DNA of 56,044 nt, taken from NCBI GenBank assembly GCA_021805735.1, contig JAJZEE010000008.1, forward strand, positions 1 through 56,044. Reading direction: 5' to 3'. Made by a program: the position numbers and the translations under genes. Of the stretch, positions 1 through 7,790 are shown piece after piece. Position 1 is the first letter of the stretch. Each line of letters opens with the position of its first letter. Under the pieces are notes generated by a model, which ran no database searches, had not been told where the DNA came from, and saw nothing but the letters and a program-made list of their open reading frames with translations. Origin of the DNA: Bacillota bacterium (GTDB lineage: Bacteria > Bacillota > Bacilli > Alicyclobacillales > SLC66).

Positions 1-9
1 GGCGCGCCC

Positions 10-489
10 TCAGCCCGAAATTACCGGATCAACCACTGTCTGTAGGGAAACAGAGTGCGTAACTCCGGTGTCTGGTTCTACCCACGATACTGTTACTGTC
101 CATGAGTGGAGCGCCAGTTTTGACGATATGGACGACTTCGCCGGAATCCAGGCTGGGCTGCCGGCAACGATAGACTCGGTATAAGCAATGCCACTTACAG
201 GGGACAGTGACTGATTCGGCGCCGGCACAGGGAATGAGGCCGCATTTTTCGAGTAGGCGTTCAGTTCGTACTGCCGAACATACTGAATTCCAGCCCTGGC
301 GTACGTGAAGGCCTGTCCCTGGTGAGCATCGGCAGCGAGCCATTGAAACACGTTCACGCCAAGCATAGAGAATGGGATGATAATGATGGCCAGGATCGTC
401 ATCGCAGCCAGGACCTCAATCAACGTGTCCCCACGCTGGTCGCAGCGCATGCGGCGACAGCATATGGGGTGAGCGCCTTTGCACATCAT
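10..489 (-). CDS. Type IV pilus minor prepilin (PilV-like)
   Basis: 159 aa. The sequence shows a class III prepilin signal: a short basic, Cys-rich leader, then Gly20 followed by Asp21-T-L-I-E25-V and about 20 hydrophobic residues. Gly-1 and Glu+5 are the residues needed for PilD cleavage and pilus assembly. The rest has no motif I recognise beyond a generic pseudopilin. The start is the ATG pair at 484-489, about 11 nt after a good AAAGGAGG; the closer ATG at 494 runs into a stop after two codons. It is last in the pilus cluster, separated from pilO by a Uma2 gene. It probably primes or decorates the fibre (inference). A cleavage-site Asp+1 instead of Phe/Met is unusual but tolerated in minor pilins. 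Confidence 0.82.
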   Translation of the reverse strand: MMCKGAHPICCRRMRCDQRGDTLIEVLAAMTILAIIIIPFSMLGVNVFQWLAADAHQGQAFTYARAGIQYVRQYELNAYSKNAASFPVPAPNQSLSPVSGIAYTESIVAGSPAWIPAKSSISSKLALHSWTVTVSWVEPDTGVTHSVSLQTVVDPVISG

Positions 490-586
490 TTCATCGCGAG
501 CCTCCTTTCGCCAAGAGCACCCCGTCAACTCCTATAAGGTCCACCAAATGTACCTACTGTCGCTAAATACTTCGCGTCCATTGGCT

Positions 587-1156
587 TCATTCTATTTTCT
601 CCCCAAAAATCAACTCCACTTCGACACTCACATCGGGCAATGCAACGCTCTGAATCGTATCGCCGCGCCCAAAGATTTGCGGTCCTTCGTAATGCTGTTC
701 TTCATCATACCGCAATACATCCACGGTTTCATTCGCCCCATCAACAATCCAATATTCCTTCACGCCGACACGCTCATACAACGCTCGTTTCGTCACCCTG
801 TCCCTGCGGGCCGTGGAAGGCGACAGGATTTCAATAATGAGTGCGGGAACGTCGATGACGCGTTCTCCGTGTCGAAATTCGCCGCACATGACAAACAAAT
901 CAGGCTGGACAACCGTCGGCGTGTCCTCCGTATCTTCAAACGTTACGTCCGTGGGAGCAACATACAGGGTGCAGGGCTTCCCGCGCAATACCGTCCATAG
1001 AAGTCCGCTAAGCTGCACCAAAATTTCTTGATGATCCATATTTGGCCCTGGCGACATCAGGTGAGCCGCGCCATCGATCAACTCCCACCGCTCGTCGCCC
1101 GTCCACGTTACATAATCGGTGTAGGTGTAACGCTTTTCGTTCATTGACCTGCTCAC
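587..1156 (-). CDS. Uma2 family (DUF820) putative endonuclease
   Basis: 189 aa. Motifs of the Uma2 family are in order: Y-T-Y-x-D-Y near the N-terminus, W-E-L-I-D-G (about 24-29), V-Q-P-D-L (about 82-86), E-I-L-S-P-S-T (about 108-114) and K-E-Y-W-I-V-D (about 132-138). The family has a PD-(D/E)XK nuclease-like fold; its cellular role is poorly known. GTG start at 1156 follows a G-rich SD (GGGGGGAG); ATG at 1144 is possible. It sits inside the pilus cluster between pilO and the minor pilin, where it has no known function, so it is probably a cargo insertion (inference). Confidence 0.85.
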   Translation of the reverse strand: MSRSMNEKRYTYTDYVTWTGDERWELIDGAAHLMSPGPNMDHQEILVQLSGLLWTVLRGKPCTLYVAPTDVTFEDTEDTPTVVQPDLFVMCGEFRHGERVIDVPALIIEILSPSTARRDRVTKRALYERVGVKEYWIVDGANETVDVLRYDEEQHYEGPQIFGRGDTIQSVALPDVSVEVELIFGEKIE

Positions 1157-1509
1157 TGCACTCCCCCCATTCGGCCTTTTTGGTCATAGCGTTCCCTGAT
1201 TAGTGCACTTCGTCAGCGTTTCGCGAGAGCGACCTCTTACTCGCCCAAGATGACCCACCCAACACTTTGTGCCTACACCCACAACCGCTTCTTGACAGCT
1301 TTACGATCAAAGTGTTCGGCATCCCATTCCTGCTCGGAATGTTTTGAATTCTGCGCCCTGCGGCGACCTCAATCGCACTCGAAGACCCGACGCATGCTCC
1401 GCCGACAAATCCAGCATACCATACCAAACGCAGATTGCGGGATGGGCTTTGGACGTGTAAAAAGGCTGCCAGGCGCGATACGAAATCATCGAGTCAGACG
1501 GATGAACCG
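1157..1509. other. 353-bp gap between pilO and the Uma2 gene, no convincing gene
   Basis: Short frames exist on both strands, but none has an SD site, hydrophobicity pattern or family motif. A minus-strand frame contains a lone CxxC followed by basic residues and then a stop; this could be the remains of a lost gene. No terminator or repeat is seen. Confidence 0.5.
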
Positions 1510-2034
1510 TTACCGGGGTTCAAAATATACGGTATAAAGAATCGACGTGGAAATCTGCGCGTTCGCAGAACCCGATAGACTGACTGATTGAACTGTCGTG
1601 AGGCGGGTCTCGTGTTCCAGTTTATAGAGGAAGTCCATAATATGCGCGCGCGTTCCATGAACGTCGAGCGTGATCGCAAATGAAGACAGCGCACCCAGGG
1701 CAGCGGATGAAGTCGCCCCAAATTGAAATGCCTGAATCGCGACGCCCGCCGTTTGCGCCAAGGCTGAAGTCCTGACGAGAATGGCCGGAATATCCGGACT
1801 CTTCGGCACAGCCCGACCCAACACCGGCAATTCCTTCTTGTTGAACGCCTGCTTTTGGCGAAGCGTCATCTGCAACGAGGCGATCTGCGACTGATTGCTC
1901 TGCAACTGCAACTGCGAGTGTGTCAACTGACTTAACGTCGGCACATTGATCGTGTACAGTCCCACCGTCGAGATCAGCAGTAAACCAATTGCAATCAGTT
2001 CGCGTTTATACCAGCGCCATCTCTCCAGCATCAA
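1510..2034 (-). CDS. pilO: Type IV pilus inner-membrane alignment protein PilO
   Basis: 174 aa, somewhat short for PilO. A short basic cytoplasmic N-terminus is followed by one membrane segment (about residues 12-30), a Gln-rich coiled-coil stretch (about 35-62), and an alpha/beta ferredoxin-like C-terminal domain with the typical H-x-x-I-M-D-F-L-Y-K-L-E-x-x-T-R-L pattern. PilO pairs with PilN to link the cytoplasmic PilM ring to the periphery of the pilus machine. The ATGA overlap with pilN (4 nt) implies translational coupling. Assignment rests on position after pilM-pilN as much as on sequence. Confidence 0.85.
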   Translation of the reverse strand: MMLERWRWYKRELIAIGLLLISTVGLYTINVPTLSQLTHSQLQLQSNQSQIASLQMTLRQKQAFNKKELPVLGRAVPKSPDIPAILVRTSALAQTAGVAIQAFQFGATSSAALGALSSFAITLDVHGTRAHIMDFLYKLEHETRLTTVQSVSLSGSANAQISTSILYTVYFEPR

Positions 2035-2675
2035 GGAGCCCCTCCCTGCAAGGCATTGCCGTTCACTGGAGCGGAAGCAGTCATCGTGAATGTCACCACA
2101 ACTCCGGGTTGACTCGCCAGGTTCGGCGATTGTGGCAGCAATCCGAGTATCTGAGCCTGTGCCAGTGCTTGTGCCTGTGTCGACTGTGCCAGCGCGATCT
2201 GTCCGCCGCCGCCCTCCGTGACCGAAGACACGACCACGTTTGTAAACGTTTTGTCGGATTGCAGTCTGCCGACAAACTGGGCCGCGACATCGTAATTGGG
2301 CACGGCAACAGTTCCCGCCATCTGTCCATTAGCAAATGACACTGTGGTCAACTGCCCGCCGACTGGCACTGTCGCTAACAGGGAACCAATGTCCTCCTCG
2401 GGCGTCGGCGCCGAGGCAGCGATGGCGCGCGCCTCCCGAAGCAACTGTTGCAACCCCGTCGTCTGTTGCGCCTGCTGTGACTTTGCAAGCAGGCTCTGCA
2501 AAGTCAACTGGGCCTCTGACTGGGCCATTTGCACGGATTTCAGGGATAAGATGTCGCTATAATAGTTGACGCCGAGATACACGCACCAGGCGGATAACAC
2601 GCCAACGATGACCGTGAACGCGATGACCCTGACGCGAACCACAGGCGGGTCAGGCGGCATGAGATTGATCTTCAC
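2031..2675 (-). CDS. pilN: Type IV pilus assembly protein PilN
   Basis: 214 aa from a GTG that overlaps the pilM stop as GTGA, giving the family-typical start M-K-I-N-L-M-P-P. An upstream in-frame ATG at 2696 would add seven residues. The cytoplasmic I-N-L-M-P motif binds PilM. It is followed by one TM helix (about residues 17-36), a coiled coil (about 45-85), a globular domain, and an Ala/Gln-rich low-complexity stretch near residues 160-175. It forms a heterodimer with PilO. The GTGA and ATGA overlaps make pilM-pilN-pilO a tightly coupled block. Confidence 0.88.
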   Translation of the reverse strand: MKINLMPPDPPVVRVRVIAFTVIVGVLSAWCVYLGVNYYSDILSLKSVQMAQSEAQLTLQSLLAKSQQAQQTTGLQQLLREARAIAASAPTPEEDIGSLLATVPVGGQLTTVSFANGQMAGTVAVPNYDVAAQFVGRLQSDKTFTNVVVSSVTEGGGGQIALAQSTQAQALAQAQILGLLPQSPNLASQPGVVVTFTMTASAPVNGNALQGGAP

Positions 2676-3724
2676 GGCGACACCCCCGACAGACATAATC
2701 CCATCGAGATATTCACCAGGTCCATACTGCGCCGTTTTACCCCGCTTGCTGTCAGTTCATCATCCGCTTCCATGGCAGCTGCAAACTCGGCTGCCGCGAC
2801 CAGCACCTGCTGTTCCAATCGTCCGCTCAAATGCGCTATGGCGTCCTCATTCAATCGAAAGCCACAGACGACATAGACCAACGGGATGGACTGTCCGCCT
2901 TGCAGCAGATTGTACTGCACGAAGTTGATCGAACGGTCGAGTTCATATCCCAGATCCACGGCGTACGCCTGATGGTCAAACGCGTCAGTAGGCTGTTCAT
3001 CCTCAACCGTATCCGTTGTAAATCGCGAGACAATATAATCGGCGGGCCGAATCGCCACGTGACGCATAAACAGGATGTCGCGACCGGCAAACACCCCAAA
3101 CTCAACACCATTTTCACGCAAAACGACAAACGCATGCAGTTCCGCTACATCGAGAGCAAACAGCGCGGCCCGCTGCGCGGACAGAAGTCCCGGTTCCACC
3201 AGAATCGGACGCAGTCCTCCCCTACGTACCAGATCAACGCGCCAGTCCACCTCAGACCGGGAAGCTGCGACGACGACGATATCCAGATCGCCGCCCGGTT
3301 CCTGCTTCATCCCGAAGGCGCCCTGGGCAACGCCAAAATCGTAAATGGGATCGTCGAAAGGAAGCGGCGCACTCGTCGCCAGTTCGGCTCGAACCGCCAG
3401 CTTCAGCTTACTTTTTGGCATCGGCGGCATGGACAGGTGGCGTAAGATCACCTGCTCTGCGGGCAGGGAAAGCGCCACCTGCCGGCCTCTCCAGCCGTGG
3501 TTCCTGACTGCGCGCTTCAACTCCTCGACGTGGTGCGACCATGCCTCGGCAACGTCATGCGCTGATGTATCGCCACCCCCAAGCGACGGCAATGGCAAGG
3601 TGACACATTGCATCAACTCATAAGAGCCGGCAACCCGTTTCAATTCACCTATGAACATTTTGTCATCGATAGCCAGCCCCAAAGGAAGGGAATGATGATC
3701 CCTTGTCAGGCTAAATGCCCTCAT
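2672..3724 (-). CDS. pilM: Type IV pilus actin-like ATPase PilM
   Basis: 350 aa from ATG 3724, which has AAGGAG eight nt upstream; longer frames would run into pilD. PilM is an actin/FtsA-fold cytoplasmic protein that binds the N-terminus of PilN and the motor ATPases. Visible elements are the early L-G-L-A-I-D-D strand (phosphate-1-like) and a central region with hydrophobic strands typical of SHS2/FtsA folds. Sequence similarity to proteobacterial PilM is low, so the call depends partly on its place before pilN and pilO. Confidence 0.85.
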   Translation of the reverse strand: MRAFSLTRDHHSLPLGLAIDDKMFIGELKRVAGSYELMQCVTLPLPSLGGGDTSAHDVAEAWSHHVEELKRAVRNHGWRGRQVALSLPAEQVILRHLSMPPMPKSKLKLAVRAELATSAPLPFDDPIYDFGVAQGAFGMKQEPGGDLDIVVVAASRSEVDWRVDLVRRGGLRPILVEPGLLSAQRAALFALDVAELHAFVVLRENGVEFGVFAGRDILFMRHVAIRPADYIVSRFTTDTVEDEQPTDAFDHQAYAVDLGYELDRSINFVQYNLLQGGQSIPLVYVVCGFRLNEDAIAHLSGRLEQQVLVAAAEFAAAMEADDELTASGVKRRSMDLVNISMGLCLSGVSP

Positions 3725-3743
3725 GCATCTATCTCCTTGCCAA

Positions 3744-4493
3744 TCACAATCGGAACAGTTGGAGGTACGCATGGATAGCGTAGTCTCCATACGACGATAC
3801 GGCAAGTGCCGCCAAGCAGATCGCCGGGCCAAACGCGACGTGCTGCTTCGGGGCCAACCGACCTGCGGCGCGCATGGACAGCCCCACCACGGTGCCGATG
3901 AAGGACGCCGCCACTAAGGTGAGAAGCGTTCCCCATACACCCACCAGCAGCCCGACGAACAAAAACAGCTTCACATCTCCATAACCCATCCCGCCGCGGC
4001 TCACCAGCGCAATCAGGTACAGTAAACAATATCCCAAAATCGCCCCGCCGATATACGACCAAACGCCCAGCGGGTGAAACCACAGGCGAAATGCGAAGAG
4101 CAGCGCGATGCCGGGAAGCAGAATCTTGTCCGGAATCCGATGATACGCGAAGTCTGCGGCTGAGAGTACTGCAAACACGCTGATCGCGAGAACGCCCACG
4201 ACAAACTCAGCCGACCAGCCAAACCGCGTCCAGAAAACCGTAACGGAAAGCGCCGTACCAAGTTCGATCAGTGGGTACAGAAACGATACCCGGGCATGGC
4301 AGGTTCTGCAGCGTCCGCGAAGGACAAGCCAGGACAGGACAGGCACAAGCTCGTACCACCGCAGACGTCGCTGGCAGGCCGTACAATGAGAGGGGGGAGC
4401 CACGATTGACTCCCCCTGCGGTACCCGCAACCCAACCACATTGAAAAAGGAACCGAAGATCAGGCCGTACAGTGCGATCAGGACTGTGTACAT
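3744..4493 (-). CDS. pilD: Prepilin leader peptidase / N-methyltransferase
   Basis: 249 aa polytopic aspartyl protease that cleaves and N-methylates prepilins. Near the N-terminus is G-S-F-F-N-V-V (methylation region), then two CxxC zinc pairs (about C37/C40 and C62/C65), the first catalytic Asp in A-A-D-F (about D114) with H-R-I-P-D after it, and the second Asp in G-M-G-Y-G-D (about D173). A-F-G-P-A follows near the end. All catalytic and zinc residues are present. Neither ATG 4493 nor GTG 4502 has a strong SD, so it is probably coupled to the pilin stop 3-12 nt upstream. In B. subtilis the equivalent comC also follows folC. Confidence 0.93.
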   Translation of the reverse strand: MYTVLIALYGLIFGSFFNVVGLRVPQGESIVAPPSHCTACQRRLRWYELVPVLSWLVLRGRCRTCHARVSFLYPLIELGTALSVTVFWTRFGWSAEFVVGVLAISVFAVLSAADFAYHRIPDKILLPGIALLFAFRLWFHPLGVWSYIGGAILGYCLLYLIALVSRGGMGYGDVKLFLFVGLLVGVWGTLLTLVAASFIGTVVGLSMRAAGRLAPKQHVAFGPAICLAALAVSSYGDYAIHAYLQLFRL

Positions 4494-4505
4494 CGGGCTC
4501 ACAGA

Positions 4506-5093
4506 TTAGTTGTCAGTAAAGGTTGCAGCACTGGCCGCTGTCGAAATCTCACCCGAGAGCGCTGCAGTAGTTGGAACTGATGCAATAGATCCTTTGCTGT
4601 CGGCACCACCAGCGGCATAAATATAGGAGGATGATCCAATCGTTAATTTCCCGCTGGTTGGAGTTAGAACCTGCCCATCGCCTGACAGCAGGATGTATCC
4701 TGTGCCACCATCGACTTGAGCATAGTAAATCGGATTACCAAAACCATCATTTTCCGGGAACGTGTTAGTCACATAGGGTCCATGTGTCTGACCATCCACG
4801 GTTTTTGAGGAGGTGAGAAGAATACTGAGACTGGTCGGATAAATGTCATACTGATTGTAGTACCGTTGCAATGCGATCTGTAACGTTCCTTCATCATTCA
4901 GTGTTGCTGTCACTTTCGCATTGTTGATGGCACTCGAGACTGCAGGAACCGCAATCGCCGAAATAATCCCCAAGATGACCACGACGGCCAGCAACTCAAT
5001 CAGCGTCACGCCTTCTTCACGCTGCTCCTGATTGAGACCCAGTTGCAGACGCTTCGGCAACTTAACCCGTATATTTTTCAATTTTGCAAACAC
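4506..5093 (-). CDS. Major type IV pilin (prepilin)
   Basis: 195 aa. A 28-residue basic leader ends in E-E-G, then V-T-L-I-E-L-L and a hydrophobic helix; Gly28, Glu33 and the A-I-A-V-P turn are all present. The Ser/Thr/Gly-rich C-terminus suits an exposed pilin head. GTG start at 5093 follows GGGGGAG by six nt. Base composition is more AT-rich than its neighbours. It has its own promoter (5297-5325), so it can be made in excess over the machinery, as expected for the fibre subunit. It could be a ComGC-like competence pseudopilin instead; the full PilM/N/O set argues for a true pilus. Confidence 0.9.
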   Translation of the reverse strand: MFAKLKNIRVKLPKRLQLGLNQEQREEGVTLIELLAVVVILGIISAIAVPAVSSAINNAKVTATLNDEGTLQIALQRYYNQYDIYPTSLSILLTSSKTVDGQTHGPYVTNTFPENDGFGNPIYYAQVDGGTGYILLSGDGQVLTPTSGKLTIGSSSYIYAAGGADSKGSIASVPTTAALSGEISTAASAATFTDN

Positions 5094-5296
5094 CTGTTAC
5101 TCCCCCAGTTGGATGATAAAGATAAGTACCCCGAAAACAGAAATAATGCGCATACAATCACTTCCGAAAGTTACTTGCTCGCAACCCTCCATTCTTCTAC
5201 ATTGTATTGCTGAATTCAGAAACGTATTAGCAAATTCAGACTCGCGTAGTAATCTTGCTGATTCATGTTGTCGTCAAGCCTACAATTTCTCTCAAT

Positions 5297-5325
5297 ATTA
5301 TACAGATAGATCCTACCGAATGCAA
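5297..5325 (-). promoter_or_regulatory. Sigma-A type promoter of the pilin gene
   Basis: On the minus strand TTGCAT (5320-5325) and TATAAT (5297-5302) are separated by 17 bp. The predicted transcript start near 5290 leaves a leader of about 195 nt before the pilin GTG. Surrounding DNA (5100-5340) is AT-rich compared with the flanking genes. Confidence 0.7.
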
Positions 5326-5386
5326 TGGATATTTTGTTGATTTCCTGACACTTTCAGGGGCGCTTCTCCGCTGCTCAAACTGCCTC

Positions 5387-6604
5387 CTACGCCCCTCCCA
5401 TATGAGAGATGAGGCTGAACGACGGCAGCAGCACCGCCGTCACAATCGTTCCCACAATCGCGGCCAGAACCAGGATCATGACGGGTTCCAACAGCGATTT
5501 GAGACGGTCGGCGTAGGTTTCCACCTCCGCCTCATAAAAGTCTGCGATTTTTTCTAGCATGAAATCCAGATTACCTGATTGCTCGCCGATTGTGATCATA
5601 TGAGCCACCAGCGGTGGAAACAATCGACTCTTGGCGATGGGAGCCGCCAGGGACTGACCGACCTGCAGGCTTGCGACGGAATCCATGAGGGTATCCGCCA
5701 CCACCGTATTGCCCACAACCTCACTCACGATTTTCAGACTCTGCACAATCGGTACGGCGCTGGCGAACAGCGAACTCATGGTGCGAGCCATCCGCGCCAC
5801 CACTGACTTTTGGACGAGGACGCCGAATATCGGAAGCCGCAGGCGCAGTCGGTCTTTGAAGCGCACCCATGCGCGGCGCCGATTCAGCGCCATATTGCCA
5901 ATGATCAGCGCGATAATGAGCGTTGATATCATCCACCAGTAATGAGAAAGGATGTTGCTCACTCCAAGCACGATGCGTGTCGGCAGCGGCAACTGCGCGT
6001 GGTAGGAGGCAAATATACCCACAAACGTAGGCACGATTTTAACCAGCATAAACACCGTAACAAATATGGACACTGTTCCGACGATCAGCGGATAGGCCAA
6101 GGCGGATTTCACTTTCTCCCGCAGATAGTAAGACTTCTCAAAGTATCTCGCCATGCGGTCGAGGACGTCGTCCAGATTGCCGGCGACTTCCCCCGCGTGC
6201 ACCATATTGACAAAAATGGTTGGAAAGATATCTGGCGTCTCCGCCACAGCGTCGGACAGTTGGCGACCTTGCGAGATGCTTTGCGCGACCTGACTCAAGG
6301 TCTTGCGCAGCGGTTTTGACTCCGCCTGTTCAGCCATAATGTGGACACTCTCAAGAATCGTCACGCCAGCCCGAATCAACGTGGCCAGTTGGCGACAGAA
6401 CACGGCAAACTCTTCGGGCGACACTTTTCTGCCGAAGTAGATCTCCCGTTTCCACCATACGTCATCGCTCTGCTGCTTGAGTTTCAGTACGTAAAGGCCC
6501 TGTTCACGCAGGAGAGAGGTCGCGGTAGCTTCATCAAACACCTTGACCATTCCGCGAAGGCGTTTACCTGACCGATTGAGCGCCTGATAGTGAAACTTTG
6601 GCAT
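5387..6604 (-). CDS. pilC: Type IV pilus platform protein PilC (T2SS F family)
   Basis: 405 aa, normal length. Two repeated T2SSF domains (about 70-190 and 270-395) with membrane helices near 170-190, 215-245 and 375-400. The N-terminal F-x-Y-x-A-x-x-x-x-G-K and A-x-x-L-L-R-E-Q-G patterns are typical. F-C-R-Q-L-A-T-L-I-R-A-G-V is the domain signature; M-V-x-A-G-E-x-A-G-N-L-D in repeat 1 is echoed by M-I-x-I-G-E-Q-S-G-N-L-D in repeat 2. It is the inner-membrane platform turned by PilB/PilT. A GGGGGTGG site precedes the ATG. Confidence 0.95.
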   Translation of the reverse strand: MPKFHYQALNRSGKRLRGMVKVFDEATATSLLREQGLYVLKLKQQSDDVWWKREIYFGRKVSPEEFAVFCRQLATLIRAGVTILESVHIMAEQAESKPLRKTLSQVAQSISQGRQLSDAVAETPDIFPTIFVNMVHAGEVAGNLDDVLDRMARYFEKSYYLREKVKSALAYPLIVGTVSIFVTVFMLVKIVPTFVGIFASYHAQLPLPTRIVLGVSNILSHYWWMISTLIIALIIGNMALNRRRAWVRFKDRLRLRLPIFGVLVQKSVVARMARTMSSLFASAVPIVQSLKIVSEVVGNTVVADTLMDSVASLQVGQSLAAPIAKSRLFPPLVAHMITIGEQSGNLDFMLEKIADFYEAEVETYADRLKSLLEPVMILVLAAIVGTIVTAVLLPSFSLISHMGGA

Positions 6605-6628
6605 ATTGCCACCCCCTGCGCGCGAGTC

Positions 6629-7675
6629 CTAGATCAGCACCGCCGCTCCCCACTCGGCCGCAAACTGCCGATACTGCGCGTCGCTGATGCGATTGGCCGC
6701 CGCCAGATCGCGCAATCCCATCTCCATCGTCTGCATGCCGTGCACCTTGCCCGTTTGCATGGCCGTTCGAATCTGATGCACCTTCTCCGAACGGATCAGA
6801 TTTGCCACAGCGGGCGTGTTTACGAGAACTTCCGCCGCCGCCACGCGCGTTCGCCCGTCTACGGTCGGCAACAGTCGCTGCGATACGATGCCCAGCAACA
6901 CACTCGCCAGTTGGATCCTCACCTGCTGTTGTTGACCGGTCGGAAATACGTCGATCATGCGGTCAATCGATTGCGGCGCGTCCGGCGTGTGCAGCGTCGC
7001 GAAGACGAGGTGGCCGGTCTCCGCCGCCGAGATGGCGGTCGCGATCGTTTCCAGGTCACGCATCTCTCCGACGAGCAACACGTCGGGATCCTGCCTGAGC
7101 GCGGCGCGCAGACCGTTTGCAAAGGACTGCGTGTCGATGCCGATCTCGCGCTGATCGATGACCGATTCGCCGTGCTTGTGCAAATACTCGATCGGGTCCT
7201 CCAGGGTGATGATATGTCGCTTCTGGGTTTGGTTGATGTACCCGATCAGTGCGGCCAGAGTGGTCGATTTGCCGCTCCCCGTTGGGCCTGTCACCAACAA
7301 CAGCCCCTGTTGCTTATCAGCAAATGACCGCACAAATTGAGGCAGCCCAAGCGACGAAAACTCAGGAATACTCGTGGGAACAATCCGCACTGCCAGACTG
7401 TAACAACCCCGTTGCCGAAACACATTCACCCGAAAGCGTGAGACGCCGGGAAGGCTGTAGGAAAGATCGATTTCGCCCCTTTGCACGAGCGTCGCCCATT
7501 GCTCGGAGGTCAGCAGGTCCTGGGCCATCTGCTGCGTATCGGCGGCGGACAGCCGTTGCGAGTCATCCGGGCAAAGCACCCCGGTAATCCGAAATATGGG
7601 AGCCGATCCCACAGTGATATGTAAGTCGGAAGCCTGTCTTTTCGCTGCCTCTTTCAACAGTTCAATGATTGTCAC
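6629..7675 (-). CDS. pilT: Pilus retraction ATPase PilT
   Basis: 348 aa from GTG 7675, which has GGGGGATGG seven nt upstream and begins near the family-typical E-L-L-K-E-A-A; the open frame extends upstream to 7843 over the pilB end, and a GTG at 7783 is an alternative. Motifs: A-S-D-L-H-I near the start, Walker A G-P-T-G-S-G-K-S-T (about 130-138), Asp box L-E-D-P-I-E-Y, Walker B with G-E-M-R-D, His box G-H-L-V-F-A-T-L-H-T, and a degenerate A-I-R-N-L-I-R-E as V-A-N-L-I-R-S-E. PilT powers pilus depolymerisation, so twitching motility or DNA uptake is plausible. Confidence 0.94.
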   Translation of the reverse strand: MTIIELLKEAAKRQASDLHITVGSAPIFRITGVLCPDDSQRLSAADTQQMAQDLLTSEQWATLVQRGEIDLSYSLPGVSRFRVNVFRQRGCYSLAVRIVPTSIPEFSSLGLPQFVRSFADKQQGLLLVTGPTGSGKSTTLAALIGYINQTQKRHIITLEDPIEYLHKHGESVIDQREIGIDTQSFANGLRAALRQDPDVLLVGEMRDLETIATAISAAETGHLVFATLHTPDAPQSIDRMIDVFPTGQQQQVRIQLASVLLGIVSQRLLPTVDGRTRVAAAEVLVNTPAVANLIRSEKVHQIRTAMQTGKVHGMQTMEMGLRDLAAANRISDAQYRQFAAEWGAAVLI

Positions 7676-7790
7676 TGCGCCATCCCCCGACTGATCTTCC
7701 AAATTGGCCGCGTGGACGGCGGCCGCTCCGACACGCGCCCGCGCGAAGATTTTATCCCGCGCCCTCCACCCGGACTTTTTCACAGGTTCC

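Noticed and set aside
1200-1489. Small CxxC-containing frames in the pilO-Uma2 gap
   Set aside because: Short, unsupported by SD or composition; at best a gene remnant.
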